The notes under the pieces: model-generated
Told to the model about the DNA's origin: nothing
The model's database searches: none
What the model saw: only the letters and a program-made list of their open reading frames with translations
In this document: positions 17,819-25,061 of the stretch, piece after piece
Position numbering within the stretch: the stretch's first letter is position 1
Layout of the letters: each line of letters starts with the position of its first letter
Translations under genes and position numbers: made by a program
NCBI RefSeq assembly: GCF_022825805.1
Contig: NZ_JAJDWC010000105.1
Span: 1-44,220, forward strand
Direction: 5' to 3'
Length of the DNA: 44,220 nucleotides
Source of the DNA: Phaeobacter sp.
GTDB taxonomy: Bacteria > Pseudomonadota > Alphaproteobacteria > Rhodobacterales > Rhodobacteraceae

Positions 17819-17842
17819 CGCCGCGCATTGCGCGGCGTTTTT
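17819..17842 (+). terminator. intrinsic terminator of glpK
   Basis: CGCCGCGC-ATT-GCGCGGCG hairpin (17819-17837) followed by five T (17838-17842), a textbook intrinsic terminator for the plus strand. A second hairpin, CCCCCA-CAGT-TGGGGG, lies just upstream at about 17801-17816. Confidence 0.9.
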
Positions 17843-17860
17843 CTGTGCGCCTGTACGGGT

Positions 17861-19117
17861 TCAGCCGATCCTTGCACCTGGTGGGAGTGTTTTGGGACGC
17901 GCGTTGAGTGCTTCGATGGAGAAGCCTGCGATGGATTTGTATTTTGCAGCGTGGTTGGCCAAATCCTCATGCGGGATCACGGTGTTGATGTCGGTGAATT
18001 CCCCACCGCAAAGATCCTCGACCTGCTGCAGGATGCCATCGGGTCCACCCCCTGCACGGTTGGCCTGTGCCACAGCGGTGGTGGTGGGCCGCACCTCTGC
18101 CTCATAGGCGCTGAGCGCTGTCGACGTGATACCATGGCGTAGCATCTGCGCCCCGATGATGCGGGCATCCACGATGGCTTGGCTCGCCCCGTTGGAGCCA
18201 ACGGGATAGGTGGGATGGGCAGCGTCGCCCATCAGAGAGACAGCGCCGTCCTGCCATGTCGGCAACGGGTCTCGATCCACCATCGGGTAGTCATAGATGA
18301 CCTCGGCCCCGCGGATCAGCGCGGGCACATCCAGCCAGTCGAATGTCCAACTGGCGAAATCCGGCAGGATATCATTTGCCTCTGCGGCGCGGCTCCAGTT
18401 GGCACCTGCCTGAGCCGCCGTTTGATGGATCTGCTTTTCAGCGATCCAGTTGATGGTTGCCTGCCCGTCGGCATCGGGTTGGCTGATCGGATAGGCCACA
18501 AGGCGCAGGTGGTCATGGCCGATCATCGCCATGGCCGCGCCGCCGTGGAAAACCGGTGCACGTGTGGTTGCGCGCCACAGGGTGCGACCGTTCCAGATCG
18601 GGGCTCCTTCCTCTGGGTACATCTGGGCGCGGATGGCCGAATGAATACCGTTGGCCCCAATCAAGAGACGTCCCAGATGGGTGCTGCCATCCTCGAGCCG
18701 AAGGGCAACGCCCTGCTCTTCATGAACATACCCAACAGCGCGCGCGCCGGTGGTGATGACCGAGGGTCCGGCGCGCTCCAGCAGTGCGTGATAGAGCATC
18801 ATTTGTAGGGCGCCGCGGTGAACCGAGAATTGTGGCCAATGGTAGCCTGCGGCCTGTCCACGCGGTTCCTCCCAGATCGTATGGCCGCGTTTGGAGTAGA
18901 ACCCCAACTGCCGGGTCCGCACGCCAATGGCCGACAGCGGCGCCTCCAGCCCGAGGTCGAAGAGTTCACGCACAGCGTTGGGCTGCAGGTTGATGCCCAC
19001 ACCCATTGGTTTCAGGGTCTTCGTGCTTTCAAAGATGTGAAAGGGGATGCCGAGTTCCTGCAACGTCAGCCCAAGGGTCAGACCGGCAATGCCGGCGCCG
19101 GAAATCAGGACAGTCAT
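17861..19117 (-). CDS. PhzS-like FAD-dependent monooxygenase
   Basis: A 418-aa flavin hydroxylase of the UbiH/PhzS group, which uses NAD(P)H and oxygen to hydroxylate an aromatic or similar substrate. Features are the dinucleotide-binding GAGIAGLTLGLTLQELG near the N-terminus, GVGINLQPNAVREL, PQFSVHRGALQMML, IGANGIHSAIRAQ (the DG-type motif), YPMVDRDPLP and the FAD-binding GDAAHPTYPVGSNGASQAI. These blocks follow the known order in Pseudomonas PhzS closely. No other phenazine genes are present, so the substrate is open. I start at ATG 19117, where MTVLISGAGI matches the family; the longer ORF to 19201 adds a Pro/Arg-rich non-family tail. It converges with glpK and lies 152 bp downstream of idi. 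Confidence 0.88.
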   Translation of the reverse strand: MTVLISGAGIAGLTLGLTLQELGIPFHIFESTKTLKPMGVGINLQPNAVRELFDLGLEAPLSAIGVRTRQLGFYSKRGHTIWEEPRGQAAGYHWPQFSVHRGALQMMLYHALLERAGPSVITTGARAVGYVHEEQGVALRLEDGSTHLGRLLIGANGIHSAIRAQMYPEEGAPIWNGRTLWRATTRAPVFHGGAAMAMIGHDHLRLVAYPISQPDADGQATINWIAEKQIHQTAAQAGANWSRAAEANDILPDFASWTFDWLDVPALIRGAEVIYDYPMVDRDPLPTWQDGAVSLMGDAAHPTYPVGSNGASQAIVDARIIGAQMLRHGITSTALSAYEAEVRPTTTAVAQANRAGGGPDGILQQVEDLCGGEFTDINTVIPHEDLANHAAKYKSIAGFSIEALNARPKTLPPGARIG

Positions 19118-19269
19118 CGCATGGCCCCTTGCCTGTTGTCGCCACACCAAAGAACCACGTGGGCCTTGGCGGGGCAAGGGTGGCGGGCGGATTGGCTGCA
19201 ACCGCGCTTGGCCGCGCGGAACAGGTGGTCAGACAGTCAGGGCAGCCAGATGATCAGCGGATCACGGTA

Positions 19270-19809
19270 TCAGGCGCTGTTCAGGCAAAGTGCGGGGCCA
19301 AAGATCACATCGGCATAGCGATCAAGATAAATTTTGACCCACGGGGTGAAGCGGCTTGGATGGCGATGCACTTCGGCGAGGAGATCGTGATAATTGACCC
19401 AGCGTGTTTCCATCACCTCGTCAGGATTTGGTGACAGCTCCAGATCGCGATGGGCATGGGCCAGAAAGACATCCACCACCTCATGTTCCACCAGCCCATT
19501 GCCGACCTCGGCGCGATATTCAAGCGTTTGGCGAAACTCCGGATAGAGCCCGGTGATCCCCAATTCCTCGTTCATACGGCGGACGGCGCAGCGGGCGGCG
19601 TCCTCTTGCCAATGGGGATGAGTGCAGCAGGTGTTCGCCCATTGCCCAGGGGTGTGATATTTGCTGAGCGCCCGGCGTTGCATCAGGATATCGCTGCCCT
19701 TCACCACAAAAACAGAGACAGCTTTGTGTTTCAGGCCCTGTTCGTGGACCGCCATTTTGTCGACGGGGGTCAACGTGCCATCGACCCAGGCGGGGATCAT
19801 ATTGTCCAT
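19270..19809 (-). CDS. idi: isopentenyl-diphosphate delta-isomerase, type I
   Basis: A 179-aa Nudix-fold enzyme that interconverts isopentenyl and dimethylallyl diphosphate in isoprenoid synthesis. The catalytic Cys62 lies in TCCTHP, and the acidic metal site in RRMNEELGI (Glu81-Glu82) and EHEVVDVF. The N-terminal AVHEQGLKHKAVSVFV and YHTPGQWANTCC match the bacterial type I form. The ATG at 19809 follows GAGGGACC. A second ATG nine bases later is possible. The cytochrome c2 gene lies 223 bp upstream on the same strand. In phototrophic Rhodobacterales idi can sit in the photosynthesis cluster, but no bch, crt or puf gene is visible here. Confidence 0.95.
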   Translation of the reverse strand: MDNMIPAWVDGTLTPVDKMAVHEQGLKHKAVSVFVVKGSDILMQRRALSKYHTPGQWANTCCTHPHWQEDAARCAVRRMNEELGITGLYPEFRQTLEYRAEVGNGLVEHEVVDVFLAHAHRDLELSPNPDEVMETRWVNYHDLLAEVHRHPSRFTPWVKIYLDRYADVIFGPALCLNSA

Positions 19810-20032
19810 CTTGGTCCCTCGTCAAAGGAGAAAGTTGCGCTGTGTCGTCCGGGTCGCAGGCGGCGTCTTGACCCAATAGTGGGTGACATGCCGCGGTACT
19901 GCCGTTGCAGGGACGAGGGTGTCCGCCGCCCCTGCAGACCGGTGAGATAGCCCTCACCTTGCCTGATTGCAATTGCACGAAACGCCGCGCAACGCTCGTT
20001 TTGGCGGGTTCAGTTGAAACCTGGGTTCAAGA

Positions 20033-20482
20033 TCAATCAGTTGTGGGGCCATCCCCTGCGACATCAACGTCATCTGGACCGTGTTGTGCCAGGAAGGAAA
20101 AAATGTCGTCTGCGCCGTTTTTTAGGCGAAAGGCCATTTTCGATTTTGCCTTCTCGTCATCGAGAAAGACGCGCAGAAAGCCACGTGGATCTGTGGTGAA
20201 CGCAGCAAAATGCTCTGCGGTCCAGATCAGCCCCTTGGCCTTGGCATCCTTCAGCCCCTGACCATAGCGATAGTCCTCTGCCGAGGCGGCAGGGCGTCCG
20301 GCAATACCCCAGAGGTTCGGCCCGGTTCTGCCCCCTTTGACGATCACCTCGCCCTCATCGGAAACGATTCTGTGGCAGGCTTTGCATTTGGCGAACCCCT
20401 GCTCGCCTTTGGCCGCATCCCCAGCGGCGAAGACCGGTGTACTCAGCAGGCTGAGGGTTGCAATGATGGGACCAAGCTTCAT
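20033..20482 (-). CDS. periplasmic cytochrome c2
   Basis: A 149-aa class I cytochrome c. The signal peptide spans residues 1-20 (VFA-AGDAAKG). The heme site is C33-K-A-C36-H37 and the distal axial ligand is probably Met116 (KSKMAFRL). The block GDAAKGEQGFAKCKACH, the insertion with EVIVKGGRTGPNLWGIAGR and the DDEKAKSKMAF segment parallel Rhodobacter cytochrome c2 (CycA) and Paracoccus c550. It likely carries electrons from the bc1 complex to a terminal oxidase in the periplasm. A short acidic C-terminal tail (GPDDVDVAGDGPTTD) extends beyond the usual end. The gene appears to be monocistronic. Confidence 0.92.
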   Translation of the reverse strand: MKLGPIIATLSLLSTPVFAAGDAAKGEQGFAKCKACHRIVSDEGEVIVKGGRTGPNLWGIAGRPAASAEDYRYGQGLKDAKAKGLIWTAEHFAAFTTDPRGFLRVFLDDEKAKSKMAFRLKNGADDIFSFLAQHGPDDVDVAGDGPTTD

Positions 20483-20614
20483 GTCGGCGCGCTCCGGTTG
20501 TGTTGCTGTCTGCGCACTTGGCGCTGTGCTCGCCGAGGAGTCAAATGCGCGTCTTGCCGCATCAATTGGTCATTGGGCGGCTCTGCTGGGCTTTGACCTT
20601 GGCGCGAAATGTGG

Positions 20615-21667
20615 TCAGGGCGTTTTGGCGTTCTGCTCCTGCCAGCAGGGCAAGAGATCACCTGGTTCCGGTGTTGCCAGAGCGACAGAGCGGGCAATCG
20701 CGCGGCTGAGGCTGAGCGCGGCGGCATGGCACAGCTCTCCCAGATCCATCTGCAGATCGTTTTGTTCTTGTTCCTGCGCTTCATCCGCGGTGCTGAGCGC
20801 AAAGACAAGATCTCCATCGCCGGGAGAATGGGCAGGCACAATCGCGCGGGCAATGCCGTCATGGGCGGCAATTGCCAGGCGCTGACACTGCGATTTGGTC
20901 AAGGGTGCATCAGTGGCGACGATGGCGATGGTTGTATTGCTGCCTTCTGCCGGTAACGTCGAAGCTGCGGCCAAGTCCAACATGGCAGCGATTTTCAAGC
21001 TGGGTTCGGGGGTGGCAAAGCCGCTGCGGGGATCTGCCCCCAGACCGCCAAATTCATTTCCGATCTCAAAAGGTGCAGCCCAAAAATGGCGATCTCCTGG
21101 TGTTGTGACAGAACCAAGAGGATTTGCTGCCACCAGCGCGCCGACGGTCACCCCGCTGGGGAGCACAAAAGAGGCCGATCCAAGCCCGCCCTTGACGCGT
21201 GCGGCCAGCGCGCCTGTGCCTGCCCCCACAGTGCCGAGATCGAATTGGTCTGAGGCCTCTTCCAGGGCGCTGCGGCCCAAGGCGGCATAGGGATTTTCAC
21301 GCCAGGCTTTGTCGCCGCCATTCAGCAGATCAAACAGGATGGCCCCGGGCACGATCGGCACACGCGCAGGGCCCACGGCGAACCCGCGGCCCGCATCCCG
21401 CAGGCCCGCAACCACGCCGGAGCAGGCGTCCAACCCGAAGGCTGATCCACCCGACAGCACCAGAGCATCCACCTGCGTCACAGATTTGTCTGGCGCCAGC
21501 AGGTCCGTTTCCCGAGTGCCCGGTGCCCCGCCCATGACATGAACGGCCGCGGTAAATGGGCGATCTGCGGTCAGCACAGTGGTGCCGGATTTCAGGTTTT
21601 GGTCCTGGGCATTGCCGACCCTCAGACTAGCGACATCCGTGATCAGATTCTTGCGACCGGGGGTCAT
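20615..21667 (-). CDS. P1-family (DmpA-like, S58) peptidase
   Basis: A 350-aa protein of the DmpA/P1 family, N-terminal-nucleophile aminopeptidases that mature by self-cleavage before a Ser or Thr. The first half has NLITDVASLRVGNA and DALVLSGGSAFGLDACSGV. The autocleavage region is KGGLGSAS, where cleavage is expected at about Gly163-Ser164. Some family members act on D-amino acid or beta-peptide substrates; the substrate here is unknown. I start at ATG 21667, which follows AAAGGACAG; a longer ORF to 21841 runs into the SDR gene region with repeat-derived sequence. No signal peptide is seen, so it is probably cytosolic. The SDR gene lies 91 bp upstream, with a Roseobacter-type repeat between them. 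Confidence 0.88.
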   Translation of the reverse strand: MTPGRKNLITDVASLRVGNAQDQNLKSGTTVLTADRPFTAAVHVMGGAPGTRETDLLAPDKSVTQVDALVLSGGSAFGLDACSGVVAGLRDAGRGFAVGPARVPIVPGAILFDLLNGGDKAWRENPYAALGRSALEEASDQFDLGTVGAGTGALAARVKGGLGSASFVLPSGVTVGALVAANPLGSVTTPGDRHFWAAPFEIGNEFGGLGADPRSGFATPEPSLKIAAMLDLAAASTLPAEGSNTTIAIVATDAPLTKSQCQRLAIAAHDGIARAIVPAHSPGDGDLVFALSTADEAQEQEQNDLQMDLGELCHAAALSLSRAIARSVALATPEPGDLLPCWQEQNAKTP

Positions 21668-21688
21668 GGCAGCTGTCCTTTTTGATGA

Positions 21689-21736
21689 GCGCGCCAGGGC
21701 GCGCGGCCTCCGGCGGGAGTATTTGGGGAAAGATGA
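21689..21736. repeat. Roseobacter-type intergenic repeat
   Basis: The segment contains an inverted GCGCC-AG-GGCGC core and then CCTCCGGCGGGAGTATTT followed by a GGGGAAAGATGA tail. From memory this form recurs at gene ends in many Roseobacter-group genomes; I cannot confirm copy number here, and no second copy was seen in the window. It sits between the SDR stop (21759) and the peptidase start (21667) and could act as an mRNA 3'-end or processing element. Confidence 0.5.
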
Positions 21737-21758
21737 CAAAGGGTGCGTGCCTGTGTCG

Positions 21759-22520
21759 TCAGATACAGCGGCCACCGTCGACTTCGAGGGCGACGCCTGT
21801 GACCATGCTGGCTTCGTCCGAGCAGAGGTAGCAGGCCGCATTGCCCATGTCCTGTGGGGTTGAAAACCGGCCGATGGGAATGGTGGAGAGGAATTTGGCC
21901 CGCATTTCGGGTGTGTCTTCGCCCATGAAGCTTTTCAGAAGCGGGGTTTCTCCGGCAACGGGGTTCAGCGCATTGACGCGAATGCCGCAGGGGGCAAGTT
22001 CGACGGCCATGGTGCGTGTGGCCGTGATCATCCAGCCTTTGGAGGCGTTGTACCAATTGAGGTTGGGGCGCGGTGACACCCCTGCGGTGGAGGCCACATT
22101 GAGGATGACGCCGGATTTGCGCGATTTCATCGCAGGCACCAGCGCCTGAGCCGTCAGGTAGACCGATTTCATATTGACCGCAAAAACCCGGTCGAAGTCG
22201 TCTTCGCTGACCTGCTCCAGCGGGGTGGGGCTGTGGGTGACGCCTGCATTGTTCACCAGAATGTCGACCTGACCGAAGTGGTCCATGGCTGCGTCTGCCA
22301 TGGTTGAAACAGACCTGCGATTAGATACATCGACGGTCTGGGCCAGTGCGCGGTCGGCGCCATAGCTGGCGCAGGCAGTGGCAGCGGCGGATTGGGCGCC
22401 GTCCTGGTTGATGTCCGCGATCATCACCTGAGCCCCTTCCTGCAGAAATTTATCGACAATCCCGGCCCCAAACCCCGACGCCCCGCCGGTGACGATGGCG
22501 CGCTTTCCCTCCAGACGCAT
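21759..22520 (-). CDS. short-chain dehydrogenase/reductase
   Basis: A 253-aa classical SDR. The cofactor motif is TGGASGFGAGIV near residue 12. NNAGVTH follows in the middle, and the catalytic set is Ser in NVASTAG with Tyr and Lys in YNASK. An acidic residue after the second strand (MIADINQDG) favours NAD over NADP. The C-terminus VDGGRCI is family-typical. The start at ATG 22520 follows GGGAGGAG. It lies 65 bp downstream of arfB on the same strand. The substrate (a secondary alcohol, sugar or 3-hydroxyacyl compound) is not deducible. Confidence 0.93.
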   Translation of the reverse strand: MRLEGKRAIVTGGASGFGAGIVDKFLQEGAQVMIADINQDGAQSAAATACASYGADRALAQTVDVSNRRSVSTMADAAMDHFGQVDILVNNAGVTHSPTPLEQVSEDDFDRVFAVNMKSVYLTAQALVPAMKSRKSGVILNVASTAGVSPRPNLNWYNASKGWMITATRTMAVELAPCGIRVNALNPVAGETPLLKSFMGEDTPEMRAKFLSTIPIGRFSTPQDMGNAACYLCSDEASMVTGVALEVDGGRCI

Positions 22521-22585
22521 GGCTGGTCTCCTCCCTTGGCTTTGTCGCAGCTTGGCCGGGATTGGAGGGCAGCGCAACCAGCGCG

Positions 22586-23005
22586 CTAGTCGAGGTCGAT
22601 TTTCCCGCGGGTCGATTTCAGATCGCTGCGTTGGCGTTTGGCGTCCAACCGTCGACGCACGGATCCGCGCGTTGGTTTGGTGGCGATCCGGCGCTTGGGT
22701 GCGACCAGCGCTTTGCGGATCAACTCTGCCAGCCGGTCGCGGATGATATCCCGGTTGCGGGTCTGTGAGCGCGTTTCATCACAGGACAGGATGATGGCGC
22801 CTTCTTTGGTCCAGCGACGACCGGCGAGGCGTTTCAGCCGGGCCTTGACCGCAGGTGTCAGCCCTGGGGATCGCGCCGCTTCGAAGCGTAGTTCGACGGC
22901 TGTGGCCACCTTGTTCACATTCTGCCCACCGGGGCCCGAGGCTCTGATGAAGCTCTCGGTCATTTCCCAGTCCTGCAGGATGATATCATCTGAAATCCGC
23001 AACAT
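22586..23005 (-). CDS. arfB: alternative ribosome-rescue factor (peptidyl-tRNA hydrolase domain)
   Basis: A 139-aa release-factor homologue of the ArfB/YaeJ/ICT1 family, which enters stalled ribosomes lacking a stop codon and hydrolyses the peptidyl-tRNA. The GGQ catalytic motif is at residues 26-28 (ASGPGGQNVNKVATAVELRF). The C-terminal tail is rich in Arg and Lys (KRRIATKPTRGSVRRRLDAK), as needed to enter the mRNA channel. I start at ATG 23005; the longer ORF to 23128 would run over the terminator hairpin upstream. An apparent small transcript with a very strong Shine-Dalgarno ends about 100 bp upstream. Confidence 0.93.
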   Translation of the reverse strand: MLRISDDIILQDWEMTESFIRASGPGGQNVNKVATAVELRFEAARSPGLTPAVKARLKRLAGRRWTKEGAIILSCDETRSQTRNRDIIRDRLAELIRKALVAPKRRIATKPTRGSVRRRLDAKRQRSDLKSTRGKIDLD

Positions 23006-23104
23006 GGGGTCAGCATACTGTCCAGGCGATCTGGCTCCAAGGGTCGTTGTGATCACGCATCTGATGACAGCGGGTGAGGGGGCGGGCGAGGGGCGCGAAA
23101 GATG

Positions 23105-23136
23105 CAAAAAGGGCCGCTCGTTTTCCAAGCGGCCCC
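23105..23136 (-). terminator. strong intrinsic terminator
   Basis: On the minus strand GGGCCGCT-N9-AGCGGCCC (23111-23135) is followed directly by five T (complement of 23106-23110). The nearest minus-strand gene end, yhhQ, is more than 200 bp upstream. It therefore most likely terminates the small transcript described at 23105-23298, or yhhQ read-through. Confidence 0.88.
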
Positions 23137-23210
23137 TTCGAAAGTCTGTAAGAGCAAAGGCAGGTTAGGGACATGTCCCAGCCGGGTGACCACTGCCTTG
23201 GAGGGCTGCC

Positions 23211-23267
23211 TCAGAGGCGGGCCGCTCCGGTTGTTGCTGCGCCTTGCTCCAATACCTTTCTAGACAC
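23211..23267 (-). CDS. 18-aa micro-ORF behind an extended Shine-Dalgarno
   Basis: GTG 23267 to TGA 23211 encodes MSRKVLEQGAATTGAARL. The ribosome site AAGGAGGTGATCCA ends directly at the GTG, with GGAGG 7 nt away, and is complementary to nearly all of the 16S rRNA 3' tail. The product is unrecognised, basic and without a TM segment. The stop codon lies in the centre of an inverted repeat (GCCTC-A-GAGGC, 23208-23218). Chance occurrence of such a long ribosome site is unlikely, yet the short frame alone cannot prove translation. Confidence 0.4.
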   Translation of the reverse strand: MSRKVLEQGAATTGAARL

Positions 23268-23283
23268 TGGATCACCTCCTTTT
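23268..23283 (-). promoter_or_regulatory. extended Shine-Dalgarno complementary to the 16S 3' end
   Basis: The plus-strand text CTGGATCACCTCCTT equals the conserved 16S rRNA 3' terminus. The minus strand is thus its full complement, far longer than the usual 4-6 nt. It is directly followed by GTG of the 18-aa ORF. Confidence 0.7.
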
Positions 23284-23327
23284 CTATCTGTTTCCGTTGA
23301 GACAGAAGGTGGCACAGTCTGGCGCTT

Positions 23328-23333
23328 TGTCAA
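23328..23333 (-). promoter_or_regulatory. possible -35 box TTGACA
   Basis: TTGACA on the minus strand, 18 bp past the yhhQ stop and preceded by a T/A-rich tract (TTTTTTATTT). The expected -10 position (about 23305-23310) reads ACCTTC, which is a poor match, so the promoter is tentative. Confidence 0.3.
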
Positions 23334-23351
23334 AATAAAAAATTCCCAGGA

Positions 23352-23984
23352 CTAGTGGGCTTTGGTTTCGCCGCGTAGCAGATGCCCGACGATCAGGCGA
23401 AACGGGATCAGCGCTAGCAGAGCCAAGCTGATTTTGACGCCCCAATCGGCCACAGCCAGCGACACCCAGAGCGGAGCAATCGGACCGCTGCCCAGGATTG
23501 GCAGCAGTTCGCCAGCCCAGGATACATCTGTGGCCGGGTCAATCCAGCTGAGGCTTGCCGAGAAGGCGATGGAGAAAAACAGGGCTGTGTCCACGGTGGC
23601 ACCAATCAAGGTGGAGGCCAACGGGGCCCGCCACCAGGTGCCATTGCGCAGGGCGGCAAAGATCGACACATCGAGCAATTGCGCCGTGAGAAACGCCAGA
23701 CCGGATCCGATGGCAATCCGCAGCGTGACCAGAGGACCGAACTCACCCATGATTTGCGTCCCGATGAGTGAGCAGAGCACGCCAACGAGGAAGCCAGCGA
23801 AGACCACTTTACGCGCGGGGCCGGTGCCGTAGATCCGGTTTGTGATGTCGGTGACCAAAAAGGCGATTGGATAGGTGAAGGCACCCCAGGTCAGCCATTG
23901 GCCAAACAGGAATTGCACCAGGATATTGGAGGCCACCACAATGGCAGCCATGGCGAGGATGCCAGGAAGATAAGAGCGTGTCAT
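23352..23984 (-). CDS. yhhQ: queuosine-precursor transporter, YhhQ/VUT family
   Basis: A 210-aa inner-membrane protein of the COG1738 family, with about six TM segments. E. coli YhhQ imports queuine precursors (preQ0/preQ1) for tRNA wobble modification. Family marks are TYPIAFLVTDITNRIYG near residues 40-60 and WWRAPLASTLIGATVDTALFFSIAF in the second half. I use ATG 23984; an upstream TTG at 24008 lacks a clear ribosome site. No queuosine synthesis gene is in the window. The 5' region holds a palindrome TTTCGC-GGC-GCGAAA at 24024-24038. Confidence 0.9.
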   Translation of the reverse strand: MTRSYLPGILAMAAIVVASNILVQFLFGQWLTWGAFTYPIAFLVTDITNRIYGTGPARKVVFAGFLVGVLCSLIGTQIMGEFGPLVTLRIAIGSGLAFLTAQLLDVSIFAALRNGTWWRAPLASTLIGATVDTALFFSIAFSASLSWIDPATDVSWAGELLPILGSGPIAPLWVSLAVADWGVKISLALLALIPFRLIVGHLLRGETKAH

Positions 23985-24023
23985 GTCAATGGTCCGTTTT
24001 TTAGACAAGGTCGCGGAGACTTG

Positions 24024-24038
24024 TTTCGCGGCGCGAAA
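24024..24038. promoter_or_regulatory. palindrome TTTCGC-GGC-GCGAAA upstream of yhhQ
   Basis: Perfect 6-bp arms, 40 bp before the yhhQ start codon and within its leader or promoter. It shares the half-site TTTCGC with the palindrome at 5872-5889, though the spacing differs (3 versus 2 bp). It may be an operator or an RNA hairpin. Confidence 0.35.
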
Positions 24039-24101
24039 GATCCCGTGGTGTAGCGGAGATTGTGGTGTCGATGCAAGTGGGGCGCTGCCGGTTCAGCGGG
24101 C

Positions 24102-25061
24102 TTAATCCGGCAGGCGGTATTCGACCAATTCCGTGCGCTGGATCGAAAAGAAGTTGTCATCAGAGACCATGGTTGCCCGCAGATGCCCCGTCGCGTCGCG
24201 CCACACCGAGATACCTTCGAGGTTGTCGTGCAGGCCCAGACCGGTTTCCAGCAGAATGGTTTCGCCACTCGGGCCTTTGGAGCCGATGTCAAATCGGCGC
24301 AAACGGCTGCGAAAGCCGATCAGGCCAAAATCCCGCTCCAGCAGGTAGAGGCGACCATCCGGGCCGAAGTCTGCGCCGACCGGGAGAAAATCACCGCGAC
24401 TGGGCAGATCAAATGGCCGGCTCCATCTGCGGCCGTTCCAGCGCCAAACCGGTATGGTGCCAGCATCTGTCAGCGCGCGCTCGGGGAGGGTGTACAGACG
24501 CCCGCGATCATCTATGGCAAGGGCCTCAAGTGCCTTGTTCAGAGGCAGGCTGCGAAAACCCTTCGGCCTTGGCAGGATTTCCGCACGGCTGTCGCCGCGG
24601 CTGTGGCGGGCAACCCTTGAGATGCCTTCGAAAGAAATGAACAGGGTGCCATCTCGGCCAATTGCCAGCCCTTCGGCATCCACGATGCGGCCACGCAAGG
24701 TGGATCCATTGGAGGCGCGCAGCTTGTTGGCCTTGCGGGTGGTGATATCGGTGATCGTTGCAGATGGCGTGTTGCTGCGCGCGATATCGGCTGTGACAAT
24801 GGTTGCCCGGTCACTGATCACGGTCATGCGACTGCCATCACGGGAAAGAGCCAGGGCCGAGAAGCCGCCGAACCATTTGGCTGGGTGCTCCCAGCGGTAG
24901 CTTGCCAAGAGGTGCGCCGACTGTTGCGGTGTGGCGGCAGTCGCTGCGGCGATCGGGGAAAGGGACCTTTGCGCCAATACGGCCAGCACCACCCCCAAGA
25001 CGCAGAGGGCGATTGCTGCGGTCAGGCCAAGACCTAGTCGGATTTCAGGACGGCGGCGCAT
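24102..25061 (-). CDS. esterase-like activity of phytase family protein
   Basis: A 319-aa protein with an N-terminal signal anchor (about residues 8-30, [22 protein letters not shown]) and an extracytoplasmic phytase-like beta-propeller domain (PF13449 type). Repeating blocks are [65 protein letters not shown] and [24 protein letters not shown]. No proven reaction is known to me for this family in Rhodobacterales. It starts at ATG 25061, overlapping the mepA end by 28 nt, so it is coupled to mepA. It is probably an envelope-associated hydrolase; the substrate is unknown. Confidence 0.85.
   Translation of the reverse strand: MRRRPEIRLGLGLTAAIALCVLGVVLAVLAQRSLSPIAAATAATPQQSAHLLASYRWEHPAKWFGGFSALALSRDGSRMTVISDRATIVTADIARSNTPSATITDITTRKANKLRASNGSTLRGRIVDAEGLAIGRDGTLFISFEGISRVARHSRGDSRAEILPRPKGFRSLPLNKALEALAIDDRGRLYTLPERALTDAGTIPVWRWNGRRWSRPFDLPSRGDFLPVGADFGPDGRLYLLERDFGLIGFRSRLRRFDIGSKGPSGETILLETGLGLHDNLEGISVWRDATGHLRATMVSDDNFFSIQRTELVEYRLPD

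Larger units (their letters stand above)
23105..23298 (-). ncRNA. probable small structured transcript carrying an 18-codon ORF
   Basis: Between yhhQ and arfB, read on the minus strand, are a TTGACA box (23328-23333), an almost complete Shine-Dalgarno (AAAAGGAGGTGATCC, within 23269-23283) and a GTG ORF (23211-23267). A long hairpin follows, with arms AAGGCAG at 23193-23199 and CTGCCTT at 23157-23163, enclosing a palindromic GGGACATGTCCC (23168-23179). The intrinsic terminator comes last. The inferred RNA is about 190 nt. The start is only an estimate from the -35 box, as no clear -10 is seen. I do not recognise it as a known RNA family. It could be a small-protein mRNA, a dual-function RNA or a processed yhhQ 3' end. 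Confidence 0.45.

Noticed and set aside
16162-17970. A 602-codon open frame antisense to glpK
   Set aside because: Same cause; glpK on the other strand has every family motif.
23268-23283. Fragment of a 16S rRNA gene on the plus strand
   Set aside because: The match is limited to the last 15 bases of the rRNA, with no rRNA sequence upstream. A ribosome site on the minus strand explains it better.
23985-24101. preQ1 riboswitch upstream of yhhQ
   Set aside because: The leader has CTACACC and an A-rich tract, but the stem and the spacing of the type I aptamer are missing, and no type II or III layout was found.
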